DNA of 64,000 nt from Lytechinus pictus (taxonomy: Eukaryota; Echinodermata; Echinoidea; Temnopleuroida; Toxopneustidae). Below, piece after piece: positions 12,601 to 23,935 of the stretch; the stretch's first letter is position 1, and each line of letters starts with the position of its first letter. The translations under genes and the position numbers were made by a program. Below the pieces are notes generated by a model. That model did not search any database. It saw only the letters and a program-made list of their open reading frames with translations, and had not been told where the DNA came from. The stretch is from positions 13,814,001-13,878,000 of the forward strand of contig NW_026974140.1 of the NCBI RefSeq assembly GCF_037042905.1, read 5' to 3'.

Positions 12601-15600
12601 AAAGTTGTTTCTGTCTGCTGACCCCTCTTACGATGGTTCATGAAAATGGTGATGATTATACGGGATGAGAGAGATGAAAAGAAAGGGAAAGAAGGAAAGG
12701 AAAGTGTAAATGAAGTGAACTCAAGAGAAAGATAAAGAAATGAGTATAAAAATCGATGGACGAAAATAATAGAAGATTAATCTAAGTCTGTGATATTCCT
12801 GGTTAAAAAAATGAAGAAAGGGGGGGGGGTTAAAACCCCCAAAGCATGTTCAAGACACTCTTAAAAGTTGATCTTGCAATTGAGATGTCAATAAGCAAGT
12901 CGGTCCTGCTGACAGTTCTGCCGAAGCTACCCAAAAACTTTTCATCACCCTAGAAGGTCAGGGGCGGTGCGGAAAAGATGCGTATCCGAGGCAGAGATGC
13001 AAGATGATGAGTGTGAAACAAGAATTTTTTTTTCATTTCTTCTCTCAGACTGTTTCACTCTACTGACAACAAATTGAAATAATATTGAAACTTTGAATCA
13101 AGGTTAGCTTCCTGATGACATATGCCATCACATTGGGGCTGTGGAAGGGAACAGACTTGATTTCTCACTTTCACCCTTTTCAGGTTAAAAATGTCTTGTT
13201 GGAAAATTTAGGAAAAGATCTCGTAATTTGTATCAAATAAGGATTTAATATCTCACTAAACTGCGGCCGTACGGCAAGTAAAAAGCAGCTGTTTTATTCA
13301 TTTTTATTCAAACCACCTATATGTAGCTGGTATAAAAAATGTTAAAACCACTGTTTTCGGGCTGCCGTAGAGCAAATGTGACTTAGGTATCAGAGTGCCT
13401 ACATGGGTGTTCATTTAAAACAAGAGCACCATACAAGTTATAAAGGTATATATAGTTAAAATCATTGTACATGTAGTTTGTGAAATTAGTTAGCTGAGTA
13501 TTTGGTATAAGTCAGAAGTAGTCAGGAGATAATTACTTAACAGTATCTTGTCTTGTCTTTTAATTTACAGGGTTTTTATAGACTCTCAATGACAATAAAT
13601 TATTCCACTTCACATGACTATAAGAACATAAAGTCAATTAACTTCATTTTATATCGATGGTGAACATCATCACTATGAACTAATAATTATATCAAATGTA
13701 TTTAAAATGAAGCATTATACAAAGTTTGAGAACTACAAAGTTAACAATCCATTTATGTCAAACTGGGTCTCACATATTAATGATTGATGATAGATAGTCC
13801 CCTTTCTTTGTTTGAATTTAAACAGTTGTGTGATTTATATTTTGTAGAGAGTGATAACTGTCTCCAATTCAATAGAAGTTATCATCTATACATCTGTGTG
13901 TTTTGATTAATTACATTATTAGTATCATTATCTGTATCAACTACAGACCAGATTTAATGTTTAGTTGTGTGCTAATTGTCTAATTTATCGGCCTAAGCCA
14001 AACCAAAAGTTCATAGTTTTCAAGGAGGCTATATAAAATGAGTCAAAACTTTTTTTTTGGTCTGAAATATTCTACTTCAGGACTTTGTATTTACCCCACC
14101 TGAGGATTGTGTAGGCTCATACCAAGCCCTCAAAAGGTGGTCAGTTCATACTTGGTAATTGCAGTTCCTTACTCACAAGCATAGACTTCATGATAAATGT
14201 TGAAAAAGTGACTTTATGACTGAAAGTGAGGCTTCATCCACTCAAGCAGTCATATTTCACAAAGCCACTCCTCTATTTGTTAGAAAGAGAGCAATTAGAC
14301 TTTAGCTTAATGCCCAATGATAACAAGGTCAATAAATCAAACAATTGTTTCTTGTTACAAGTGCTTTTTCCTAAGGAAACTCCATGCCATTTATTTGAGC
14401 ATTGATTGCCATATCCGATGCTAGTCGTTCCCACCATACTGTAGCGTGGATTAAGGGGTTTTCAAAGTGAAAGTTTAGCAATCCCAATTGTTTTCTCAAC
14501 TGTTGAGGGTTTAATTGCGCTCCATTTATCAGCTAACGATTGTATGCTCCCACTTCCTATTCCTTTGAATAATAATCCTGCGATAATAGATGACAATTGA
14601 CGACATCAATCAAAATTGTTGGATTTGATTTTAATGACACTGAAAAGAAACAAAGATAAGTTAGAATCTATTCAAATAGCCCCATATATATCATTAATTG
14701 CCCCCATTTACTTCATGTAATATGTCACTGAATATGAAATAAAAAGTGATTAATTGTATCACTGAAAACTGTTCCATTAATAAGTACTTTTAGTTTGTAG
14801 CTCATGTTGGAACTATAATTCTTTCCTGCTTTCGATGTGATGAATTAGTTGCTATTGCTGGAACAATAATTTGAATCATTATTAGGGTCTCCTTTTGCAG
14901 CCAGTAACTTTTTATTTCCTGTAAATCATATTATATACTTGGTGTGTGACATCTCTGTTTTTAAACATAATAGGTGTTACTCTGAGAAAGTCACGCTACC
15001 TTTATATATTAAGACTAATTCATCCTTACCATATAACAGGAAGTGAATTTGATAATATGTCCGTAAGATTTTCTTCATATATCCTCTAAAATTTTTTACT
15101 TACTTTGTTTTATCTTCAATAAGATCAAGCAGTATGTGTTACAAGTATTAGTATTTTTATTATGATTATTTGATATAAAATTGTAATATTATGGTTCTTA
15201 TAAATTCAATAGTAGATTAAGTGTTCATTATTATGGTCTAATTGTTTTGTATTCATGAGATATGATGAAAATTTGTACATTGAATGTATGTTAGCTCATG
15301 CCTTTTGAATGCATTACTCAATGGATATTGTATCATTGTCTTATTGAATTATATGAAATATAATAATTGAGTATAATGTTCTCTTTCACAGCTGAACTGA
15401 AGCTTGAACTGTTGCGTGAGCGTGAACTTAGAGAGTCAATGGAAAAACAATTGGTGGCTGAGCAGAGGAGGTTTGGTAAGTCTATAAGGAATACAGAATT
15501 TGAGGTTTCAACCTGGGGAGCATCCATGAAACAAATTTTGATTGATTATCTGTTATAAGCTACCGATATCCTTGCATCTGATTGGCTAAGATTAAAATAG

Positions 15601-18600
15601 TCTGTGAAATTCACTGATTATTTGTTTCATGAAATGCTCCCATTATGTCCTTCAGGCATTATGTAGGTTTCATGATGGAAAGATGATTTGTTTGAGAATT
15701 AGGAGAATATATCCTAGTGTGAACACCATATCAGTTTGCTTTTGATGCTACATGTACATGTTCTGCCTCACTTGGTTCAATAATCTCTCAGTCGTCTTAT
15801 CAGGTTATGTCCATTTTGCATAACAACCCTTCATATCTCCATTTTTTTCATTTAATAATGTACTATATCAAAGCTGCCCTATAGGATGAAACATTGATAT
15901 GATTTTAGAAAAGCAGTACAGGTATCTTGTATTTCTTAGCTTATTTGCCTCTTTTCTGTTGTCTTTGACAGCTATCCTTGTCCGTCGTCTCAAGAGGGAG
16001 AAACGCAGCAGGAGACGTCTCCAAGAGCAAGCCGAGTCAACGACCCAGCAGCAACAACAGCAGCAGAGGGAGCGTGAGAGGGAGCAGCAGAAGATGAAGG
16101 GCTCCATGTCAGACCAGGAGCCAAGCAGGAGCCCACCCATTCAGACTATCCAACCCATCCAGGCAGCGGCGCAGGAATCCATCAGGGCACTCAACGGTGG
16201 AGACAGGAGACCTAGCTGTCCAGATGTCTATGAGAAAGGTGAGTGGCGCATAGGTTCAAACCTCCATTGTTAGTACTTCTCTGCGTCCCATTCCATGATG
16301 TGTGTCACCAGTGATAAGTTGTCAGTCGTTCACAATCAATCCTTGGTTTTGATTGGCTGTTGAAAAAGAGTTATACTTTTAGAAATACCATAGCTGAGAA
16401 CTTGACATTGATTAACAGCTGTTATTCAGAAGAGGGATGTTTGTGGGGCCATTGTTTACTCATTTGATGTAGGTAGTTATGGTTGTTGCATCTCTATTTT
16501 CTTTCTAGAGTTAGAAGTTTGTGTCTGTTTTGTTATTGTGTATACTGTGGTTGAGTGAGAGCTTACCTATTCTTGGAAAATGTCTTTGACATGGACGAGA
16601 GGAGAAGTAGGAGCATGTCTGCTGTAGTGTAGGCCCATTTATTTGCATCTAGAAATTGTGATCATTGTAATTGTTTTGCAGTTAAGTGAGGAAAATAATG
16701 TTTCAATTGCTTTCTTGGAATACCCTTGAAAATTAAACTGATATAAGTGTTCAACTTTTAGAAACAGAAAATTGGAATCTATCACTATATCTATTTTCAA
16801 CTAAGGATATCAGACATATACTGTTAATTACATGAACAAAAAGCAAAGAATAATTGGCAATGAATGAGAATTTTTTTTTTTTGAAGAGATAGATAGATTC
16901 TGTGTTTTTATGAGTGACTGTAATGGTGCTATGCAATGATAGGTACGGCATCCGTTTATTAGGCAGCCACTAGTGTGCATGTCGTCCATTGCACAACACT
17001 TGGCCAATTTTAGATTTGAATCCTCATCAATAATGCAAATAAGGCAATGAGGCAAGAGTGAAGAGAGCCGTCCATATAACTCAGCAGGAAATGGGAATGA
17101 GAAATAAGAGTAATGGAATACCCATCTCCCTGATGACTGGCTTGATTGGACAATAATCAGCCAATCATGAAAGCTATACCTAACGACTGCCGACTTATTG
17201 CATGAAATCTACAAATAATATCCATCATCAATGAATTATTGAGCAAGCGCTGCTAATGATATTGTCCATTTGCCCATGCCGAGTGATGGCGGCGGGAAAG
17301 AGTTGAGGTGAAGAGAGAGAGAGAGAGAGAGTGGTATTGACATATATAGGTATTTCAGGCTAGGGGAGAATTGAAATATGCTATTAATATTGATAGTATT
17401 GGAATGAAGAGGCGAGAGAGAGACAGAGAAAGAAAAAAGAGAGATGGGGCAGACGGAAATGGGTGACATAATTAAATGGAAAGAATGGACTTTGAAAGAG
17501 AATATACTTTCTAATCAAGGGTAATTTTATTTGAGAACAATACATGTATTGTAACTGAGATCAAAACAGGCAGCATTTATATGTTGTGATTGAGACAATG
17601 AATGAAATAGAATAGAATTAGATGGACATACAGAGTTTTACAGACAGGCAGAGATAGAGAGAGGAGAGAGATAAAGACAAATCATTGCAATTCACTGATA
17701 CACAATAGGGCCTATACCAGAGACATATAATAATTGACATCCTTTAATAGAAATAGTTCACCATTACACTAAGATGAATAGATAGTATAGTGAATGAATT
17801 AAGAAAATCATATGTATATATTCATAAATAAATATATATATATTAGTAATTATCAGTGTTGAGAGAGAGATATAGATAGATAGATTCAAAGATTGGTAAG
17901 AGAAACAGGGATATGGACAGATTGAGAGAAGAAGAGATCACGATAAACAGATGAGAAATAGACAGACATCAAAAGAAAGAGAGATCATGTTAGAGGAGAG
18001 CTCTAGCTGTGATATTGAAGAAAGATAGTGTCAGTCTTGGTGTGAAAATGATAAAGGGGTTAAACTGTGGTGAACGGGCGGCAGAAAGAAATATAGGAGG
18101 CATAATAATTGCGTGTTTGCAAATGTAATTATCCATTGGCGACCTTCAGATCACTTTAGTGATGAGGAGTGAACAAATTAACAGTAGTTGTGTCAACTGG
18201 CCTGGTGCCAATCCTCCAATAGGTGGCGCTGCACTACTTCAAACTTACTTTCTTACTGGAACCTATTTCTTTGTGACTATATATCTTTTATCCCAGTGCT
18301 GGTCATTCAAAAATGAGATTAATATTTCCTAAATTACAAATGAATCTGATATCTCTTTCTTTTTGTATTATGTTTTATAGGCGGAACAAACAAATATTGA
18401 AATAGTAAATAAGTTTGCAATTTACATATCTAACTCCTCTTTAGTATAACAAAAGAAATCTATGATTGAAAAGATAACAGCCACGTGAAAGGGATTTCAT
18501 AAGATAATCATAAAATTATGAAATATGTTATGTCCGTATTTGCTGTAGTTTAATGTTATGAATTAAATATCATGGAACAAATAAATAAAAAATGAAAATT

Positions 18601-21600
18601 TTTAATATATTTCACTCAGCTGTGCCATAAACAAAATAGATTTAATGAATTAATTAATAAATGCCTTATAGCTATGCAAGCAAAGCCAGTGAATGTAATT
18701 CATATAAAATACATGTCATGTACTCTTATCATTCTTTTAATTATGTCCATGTCATATAATGTTAAGTTGATTTTTATGGTTATTGTATTATTTTGTGAAT
18801 TTCCTTTTGTACAGCGAGAAGTGACAAGTGTATACAATTATCTGTGTTTGAAATATAACATGCAATTGATGATTAACTGTTGCCTAAGTAAATGTCCAAC
18901 CATACAAGTCATTTGTTCGAATTCTGTAAGCAGTGATCATATAGTTTTCTTTTTATTTGTAGGGTATTACTCATTTAAAGGATGAGTTATTGTAAATGTC
19001 AGGAGGAAGTAGTAGACAAATAACTGATACATTCGACATCTAAGTTCTGCAAGCATATTAAACAATATTATTGAATCGTTAATCTATTCATTTATTTTTT
19101 TATTCACAGAGGAAATGTCACCAGAGATGGAGATTGATCGTGAAAGAGCCAACAACGTGGTGAGGAATGAGGCTGTCAGCCGACTCCAAGGTATTAACGG
19201 GAGCACGCATCCTTAAGGCGGACAGGTGTGGCCCCCCTTAATCTCCCAATCCCCCTCATTTGGTCTCATAACCCATCCTTCCTTACCCCTACCCATATCC
19301 TTGGATTCTCTGTCATACTCTCTTTTCATCTATCATCCATCCCTTCACGTACTACATGGTCACAATTTATCATCTCTTACAGGATACATCTTAATTAGCA
19401 CCTTACACCTCTAAACTATACATGCTACATAATACTCTACACCACACCATACTAAGATAAACACCATATTATCCATACTACACAAATCTTCACTTGATAA
19501 ATGTACAGTGTTTTAAACACCTTAAATGATTAACACCCCTCTTCTTCATATGCACCCTTTTCACCAAATCAAACTCCCTTGACCCACCACACTAAACAAC
19601 GAGACCAAATCACTTCTCCTATTCACCATTCTATACAGTATTTCCCATTGTCCCTACACCAAACTTTACCTCTTCTCACTACAGTACACCATTTAATGCA
19701 ACATACACCAAAACATTCTACCTTTATCACTACAGTACTCAATACACCAAAATATACCACTCTTCACTACATAAACCCCTACATACCTCCTGACCACCAT
19801 TCTTTAATATAATAAACCATTCAATACCATCTATACCAAAACATAACGCTCTTTACTAAAATACAATGTTATATACCTCCTTACACCAAATTGCACCAGT
19901 CTTCACCACACCACACCACAATATTTAATTTCACTCTACATTAGTCATACAATTATCATACATGTACCACCCTAAACCAAAACTACTCTAATATTTACTG
20001 TTTCACCATATCATACCACCATCCACCAATAATCTCCTTCCCACACCATCTTTCTCTCAATATTTCTACGATTTCCTATCCCATCCTGCCTCATCCTGTT
20101 ACCATACACCTCTTGACACTTCACTTTACACCACTCTACACCTGAAACTTTATAATACCATCACCTAACCTACTTAACTTTACCCTTCTAACCCCGACCA
20201 ACCCATAACCTTCCCCCCCCCCTCCGCCTACCCCACCCTACCAATTGCTACCCTGCGCCACATATCCCACCTGTTGCTAAGTTATGATGTTACTTTAATG
20301 TGCTTGCTTTCTTTCTCTGTGTGCCATGGATTAAAGTAAACTAAATGCATTTCTTTCTGGCTTAACTTGCTTATTTCTATAACAAAATATTATCAATGGT
20401 AGCATAATATATTAATGTAAGAAGCATTATTAACTTTCAATTGATTATAACATATCAGCTGGCTTACGATGATTTTATTGCTTAATCTGCTTATAAGGCA
20501 AAGTTTTAGGCATTTTTTTTATTGATTTTTTAGTCTGAGGTTAAAAGTATATAAAATAAAACTTGAAGGAGAATGATGACTGCTATGTTTTACCCTTTGC
20601 TGCAGAAAGCAGGTTAAATATCCCTTAGATCCTCTGAGCTACACCCACAAAATACTTCCTTTCCCCATGACACCATTCCACCATCATGAAGGGTGTTTTG
20701 TAGCTTTCTTGATCTCTGTATTTTCATTTTCTTCTTTTTTACCTGCTCTTCTTTGTGTTCATGGTGCAATGTTAAACATCCATATTTGGGTTTTTTATGC
20801 TGTTGTGGATTTGTAGTGTTTGTCTTTAAGGGATATATTCCTTTTTTTACACCCTGGCAGGTATTGAAATTAAATCTGAAGTGAATATTCATTCATATTA
20901 AAGTGCCCTTTAAATTTTGTACAATTCGTGATGTAATATATAGATGAGCCCTGAAAAAAAGTGGCCCTATTTAGGGATATTAACATTTATTTCCCTTCTT
21001 GGGGGTAACCACACAATTGTGACTTTTCTTCAATAAAAAAAAACAATTTGATTTTATGATTACCCCAGATGTCACATCTATGTTCCCATAATTATGATAG
21101 AAATTAAAAGCATATGTTAAAAACCTGAATATATATCAATTGTTTGAGTGACAGGTTTTTGGCTTGGCACATATTATATGTTTTTGCTATATTCTAACTA
21201 TGTTTGCATGCAAGCAGCGTATGCTGTTGTGCATGTTTATATTGTTTCTATAGTTCAATGTTTTACAAAGCTTTAGTGATGTTTGAAGGTCAAGCTTTTA
21301 TTAATGATTTGCTCTGCAAAATTATTGCCAAATCAAATTATGCAAAATTGGGGCAGTTTATATAACATTTGACGACTGTGATATGATTTGACAAGCTAAT
21401 TAATTTAGATGTATTGTACACACATGTACTGCATACACATGTTTAAATGTTTTTTTTTTCATCTGCAAGAGCAGTGCGCATTTTAGCTTGCATGCAGCTT
21501 GAGCGCCGCGATGAGCGAGTGCGCCACGCATTTTATTATGAAATACACTTTTTTGGGGGAAAATACACTTTTTTATCACAGAATACACTTTTTCATTCCC

Positions 21601-23935
21601 GGAGGTTGGCAGGTCTGGAGATCAAGGGTAAATAAATTACTATCAGTTCCAATTTATATTGATGATCACAGAAAAGAATTTTGTTTATCATTTGCAATTA
21701 GTTTACACCAAGTCAGTTTGGTTTATTTGTTTTATCACCTGTCCAGAATGTTAATGTTTATTTTGAATATTCTTTTTTAACTCAATAGGTCTTTAAACAA
21801 TTATTTTATTGTCTTATTACTATTATCATTATTATTTTGTTATTCATAATAAACAAACAGAAAAAGAAGAAATACAAGCAATATGATAAGGAGAGTTTGT
21901 TCATTCAAATTAAATCTTCAAATTTTGTACATGTATTGAAAACTCTGCTGCCTCATTTAGGATTCTTTTGATGTTTATTTGTTTTTGTGAGGGGAAAGGT
22001 TCAACCATAATCTGAAGGTTTCTGTTTCACTGGGGATTAAATTATATGAAATTGAATTGGTTGCTCTTGAAATGATTTAGCTGTAATGAGAGGTGTTATC
22101 AAAAGTCATTTGAAACAAAAAGCTTTTGTAATTAGTCTACCATTAATCGGTTAACATTAAAACATTTTAGTTTGTTTAAAGAGTCTGCGACCTTGTTTGA
22201 TTTGATCATTTGCAATGATGTAAATGTGAATAATGAAATTGAAACAATAGCTTTTTGACGCTGTTTCCCATATGTTCTTGTAGTTTAATACTCATATTTG
22301 CAGTCATAACGATGATAATCATGATCATTATAATGAGATTTTGTTCCATTACCACTGGAAGTAATGGAGCCGAAAATGAATTTTGTTAACAGAAGAGTGC
22401 TGTGAACCATAACTAACGATGCCTTTATTGGCTTTAATTTGACTTTTTTTAATTAAGTACATTCGGCAATAGATTTAACGTATTGCAAGTAAATGAATGT
22501 AATTACATGCTGCCAATTTAAAAGGTGAGCTTTCACATTACAGATGTGAGGTGTCAATTCAAATTAGTTCCCACTTTATGAATTATTAAATAGATGGCAG
22601 TTTAAATGATTAATATCTGCTGGTTCCTAGATAGGATATGGTTCTGTTATGATATGACTCAATAACTAATTGAGTGATTGGGTTTAATTACACTCAAATT
22701 GCGTAGCAATCTTCTTCATTTGAATGCTAATAGAAAATTGGGCTATTGTTTCTCATCGGTGCGTCGTACAATGGGATTTTGATAGCTGCACTCTCACTGA
22801 TTAAATTCTCATTCTTGCTTATAACACCAAAATATATCATTGTCTGGAAAAAGGTTGATGATGTAAAGGTCATTTGCAACTTGAATAATATAGCTCTGGA
22901 ATACACAAGCTGCATTTACTCAAAGAAATTGTTCAATAAACATTTCCAGTATAACTTGCGAGATCAATTCAACATATAGGAATTGCAATTTTATTTATTA
23001 AACTTACTGAGCTGTGCTAGATTTCTGGATGGACTCAAAGCTCTTGAGACTCTCATTCATACCACTTTGCAATATGTATTTCAAGTGTTAAAACATTCAT
23101 GACCGGAAAGTGGTTTTGATTCTCATTATTCAAATGTTGTTTCAATATCCAATATAGGTGCATTCTTGAGTTAAAGATGTTCTAGAATATAGATGAATAG
23201 ACCTTTATAAAAATATACAATGATATGAGAATGCCAGTTTCTTTCATTTGAAAGTTTGTTGAGTGTATATATTGTTCAATTTGAGAATATTTTGCTTTAG
23301 TTTAGAAAAAATACTATTTTTTATATTCATACATATTGTTAAATGATGATTGTTGTAATTTGGTTTCATATAATGTCTATGCTTCCATTAATCTACTAGT
23401 ATGTTATCATATAACATATAACTATATATCACTAGTCATGTATGGAGTCTCACATAAATGTCTCATGCATGCAGTATCAAAATGAGGAGCGCACGTTAAT
23501 GTAGCTAATTGATAGAACTGCTTGGAGACATTTTGTTCATGACTCCCAAGTTGGCATAGGCTAGTCCACTCAAACTACTTAGTAGTAATATCAGAAGTAT
23601 AATTTATTATGTTACAATTAACTTAAAATTATATTATTAACTCAATATAGATAATATTGGCACTGTTATATTACATTTTGTAAGATATTCCACTTTTTAT
23701 GTGATTTGTTTCTTTTTTGTCTTATTTAATTTTTTATTCATTAGTTTGACATTTTTATTCAATCGAAATGTTGTTTCATAATGTGTAATGGGTATTCCAT
23801 CTTGTATACCATGCATTAAGTATGTAATATACATAATTATTAATCATTTGACATTCTTTTTTTCTTCATCTTTGCACAGATGCCAGAATGTACTTCAAGA
23901 ACTCCCTCCTCTTCAACCCTGGACTGGCCACGTAG
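3414..23935 (+). CDS. dach: Dachshund transcriptional co-regulator (DACH), nine 3' coding exons, 5' end missing
   Basis: Joined exons: 3414-3637, 9341-9578, 10675-10710, 11875-12005, 12306-12408, 15392-15475, 15972-16238, 19110-19190, 23880-23935 (TAG). Phases agree at all eight junctions and give about 405 residues. The key evidence is the C-terminal Dachshund box: METLLTNIQGLLKVASDNAR, then ELKLELLRERELRESMEKQL, then a basic stretch LVRRLKREKRSRRRLQE. These match the DACH1/2 coiled coil very closely. Family knowledge: DACH proteins are nuclear SKI/SNO-related co-repressors acting with Eya/Six/Smad factors; the N-terminal box binds DNA and the C-terminal box mediates protein contacts. The first exon here starts with two bases of a split codon, so upstream exons, including the N-terminal box, lie before the window. 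The middle is Ser/Pro/His/acidic-rich and poorly conserved. A run of seven Gln follows the basic stretch. The protein ends in FNPGLAT, unlike the vertebrate tail. The identification is secure; the weakest details are the 36-bp exon and the donor at 9579. Confidence 0.93.
3640..3965 (+). repeat. GATGAT/GGTGAT imperfect microsatellite
   Basis: About 325 bp of ATG/GAT/GTG triplets begin just after the exon-a donor. They are interrupted at 3714-3750 by GGCGCTATATAAATGCC and a run of ATT triplets, a short tail-like sequence common beside dispersed repeats. The Met/Ile/Val-only ORFs read through it on both strands are translation artefacts. Confidence 0.9.
6330..6720. repeat. Dispersed-type repeat with recurring ACGTGTGAAA
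   Basis: ACGTGTGAAA(G) occurs at about 6331, 6439 and 6702, and GCGTGTGAAAGG at about 6630. The last is followed by GGGCCC and looks like an element terminus. The boundaries, and whether this is one transposon, are unclear; I found no matching opposite terminus. Confidence 0.4.
6825..6905 (+). repeat. (CT)n-rich simple repeat
   Basis: About 80 bp of TCTCTC / CTTTC repeats inside a DACH intron; no coding meaning. Confidence 0.85.
9341..9578 (+). CDS. dach: DACH coding exon b (Ser/acidic linker)
   Basis: Acceptor TACTTCAG at 9333-9340, donor GTACAC at 9579. It starts in phase 0, matching exon a, and leaves one base. It encodes 79 residues: Ser/Pro-rich sequence with repeated LSPRSS/LSPKSD-type sites, then an acidic patch HEDEDEKESD and a short helix-like segment IHQEAMAAMEHSLG. 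The donor is weak, and the open frame continues past it. An alternative GT at 9622 would give the wrong phase for the next exon, which supports 9578. Confidence 0.8.
9579..11874. other. DACH introns around the micro-exon
   Basis: AT-rich introns on either side of the 36-bp exon at 10675-10710. Nothing recognisable apart from a short GATGATG run near 11773-11812 and a GGGGGACCCCCC mini-palindrome near 11677. Confidence 0.6.
10675..10710 (+). CDS. dach: DACH micro-exon c (36 bp)
   Basis: A T-rich tract and AAAACAG precede 10675; GTAAGC follows 10710. Phase 1 in and phase 1 out: it encodes ANAREENKPSGM, and its length is a multiple of three, so skipping it keeps the frame. Supported by two good splice sites and phase agreement only; no family similarity is recognisable. 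It may be an alternatively used exon. Confidence 0.55.
   Translation, partial: LMQERRTNPQA
11875..12005 (+). CDS. dach: DACH coding exon d
   Basis: Acceptor CCATGTGTAG ends at 11874, donor GTAAGA at 12006. It encodes about 43 residues starting NGSLSEGGAHPRGEEYEQL and ending LTASDMLSHQV, a Gly/Asn/Ser-rich stretch immediately before the C-terminal Dachshund box. It enters in phase 1 and leaves in phase 0, in agreement with its neighbours. Confidence 0.75.
12125..12300 (+). repeat. Long polypyrimidine tract upstream of the key DACH exon
   Basis: About 175 bp almost purely C and T (CTTTCTTTTTCCC, CTCCTTCCTCTTTTC and similar) immediately 5' of the exon encoding the start of the C-terminal Dachshund box. 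It acts as, or at least extends, the splice-acceptor pyrimidine tract. Confidence 0.8.
12306..12408 (+). CDS. dach: DACH coding exon e (start of C-terminal Dachshund box)
   Basis: Preceded by about 180 bp of nearly pure pyrimidines and TTACAG; donor GTAATA at 12409. It encodes GPSS followed by METLLTNIQGLLKVASDNAR and QRDKQINLEK, the most conserved part of the DACH coiled-coil box (the human protein has the same core). This exon alone identifies the gene. Confidence 0.93.
12409..15391. other. DACH intron
   Basis: 3-kb AT-rich intron. It holds a poly-G run near 12821, a Harbinger-like MITE at 13261-13389, and around 14230-14560 a segment with Sox-type AACAATTGTTTC and GCTTAATGCCCAATGATAAC blocks that could be an enhancer. 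No exon is seen. Confidence 0.6.
13261..13389 (+). mobile_element. Harbinger-like MITE, 5'-truncated copy
   Basis: GCGGCCGTACGGC at the left, a shared middle AAACCACCTATATGTAG, and the right end CCGTAGAGCAAATGTGACTT. All align with the intact copy at 34897-35046. The left terminal about 25 bp (CTTGGTCACATTTGCTC-type) are missing here. Confidence 0.75.
15392..15475 (+). CDS. dach: DACH coding exon f (coiled coil)
   Basis: Acceptor TTTCACAG, donor GTAAGT at 15476. Phase 1 to phase 1, 84 bp, encoding AELKLELLRERELRESMEKQ then LVAEQRRF. This is the continuous heptad-bearing helix of the DACH box, near-identical in arrangement to vertebrate DACH1. Confidence 0.93.
15972..16238 (+). CDS. dach: DACH coding exon g (basic helix, polyQ, linker)
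   Basis: Acceptor TTTGACAG, donor GTGAGT at 16239. It encodes AILVRRLKREKRSRRRLQEQ (the basic end of the coiled coil, as in DACH1), then seven glutamines, an RER/QQ stretch, and a variable Ser/Pro/Gln region ending RRPSCPDVYEK. The polyQ and following linker are much longer than in vertebrate DACH and look like a lineage-specific insertion. Confidence 0.9.
17285..17299 (-). promoter_or_regulatory. E2F/YY1-like site in intron
   Basis: GATGGCGGCGGGAAA on the plus strand; its complement TTTCCCGCCGCCATC contains the E2F consensus TTTCCCGC and a CCGCCATC YY1-type core. It lies at the end of the complex 16930-17310 segment, next to a GAGA repeat. Function is inferred only from the motif. Confidence 0.25.
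17312..17331 (+). repeat. (GA)n simple repeat
   Basis: An uninterrupted GAGA run of about 20 bp, followed over the next 700 bp by scattered GAGAGA, AGATAGATAG and GACAGA tracts. Confidence 0.85.
18216..18229 (+). promoter_or_regulatory. CTCF-like motif in DACH intron
   Basis: CCAATAGGTGGCGC fits the CTCF core CCASYAGRKGGCRC with one mismatch (A for S at position 4). It lies in a comparatively non-repetitive patch of the intron. Motif evidence only. Confidence 0.35.
19110..19190 (+). CDS. dach: DACH coding exon h
   Basis: A T-rich tract and TTCACAG precede it; donor GTATTA at 19191. Phase 1 to phase 1. It encodes EEMSPEMEIDRERANNVVRN then EAVSRLQ, which parallels the vertebrate segment following the coiled coil (acidic, then Arg-rich, leading into the final Asp-Gly/Ala-Arg motif). 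A G-depleted 1-kb block starts about 40 bp into the following intron. Confidence 0.85.
19232..20278 (+). repeat. 1-kb G-depleted, C/A/T-only block (degenerate CACCATAC-type repeat)
   Basis: Just after DACH exon h the plus strand is almost free of G for about 1 kb, built of ACACCA, CACCATAC, TACACC and CCATCC words. It is strongly strand-asymmetric, which suggests a decayed ACAC/CCAT minisatellite. The Thr/His/Pro-rich ORFs here are artefacts. Confidence 0.75.
20279..23879. other. Last DACH intron, remainder
   Basis: AT-rich. It contains a transposon-like remnant at about 21480-21620 and otherwise nothing recognisable on either strand. Confidence 0.6.
21480..21625 (+). repeat. Transposon remnant with AATACACTTTTTT triplicate and CCCGGAGGTTGGCAGGTCTGG end
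   Basis: AAATACACTTTTTT occurs three times in 60 bp (21541-21592), followed by CCCGGAGGTTGGCAGGTCTG at about 21598. A related end, CCCAGAGGTTTGCAGGTCTGG, is on the minus strand near 55394-55420, so this is a dispersed family. Boundaries unknown. Confidence 0.5.
23880..23935 (+). CDS. dach: DACH terminal coding exon with stop
   Basis: A polypyrimidine tract and TTTGCACAG end at 23879. It completes a GAT codon and encodes DARMYFKNSLLFNPGLAT then TAG at 23933-23935. The DARMYFK core aligns with DGRLYLK at the end of human DACH1. The remaining residues differ from the vertebrate tail. Confidence 0.88.

Larger units (their letters stand above)
15476..19109. other. DACH introns flanking exon g
   Basis: Mostly AT-rich. 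16930-17310 is a comparatively complex stretch with two CCAAT-type boxes (CAATCAG, CCAATCATG), homeodomain-type sites and an E2F/YY1-like site. 17310-18000 is dominated by GAGA-type repeats, and a CTCF-like site is at 18216. The small ORFs are not convincing. Confidence 0.6.

Noticed and set aside
12078..12668. 196-residue ORF on the plus strand
   Set aside because: It is the DACH exon 12306-12408 extended through the pyrimidine tract upstream and the intron downstream; clear splice sites bound the real coding part.
19226..19812. Ser/Thr/His/Pro-rich ORFs
   Set aside because: Composition artefact of the G-free CACCAT block.
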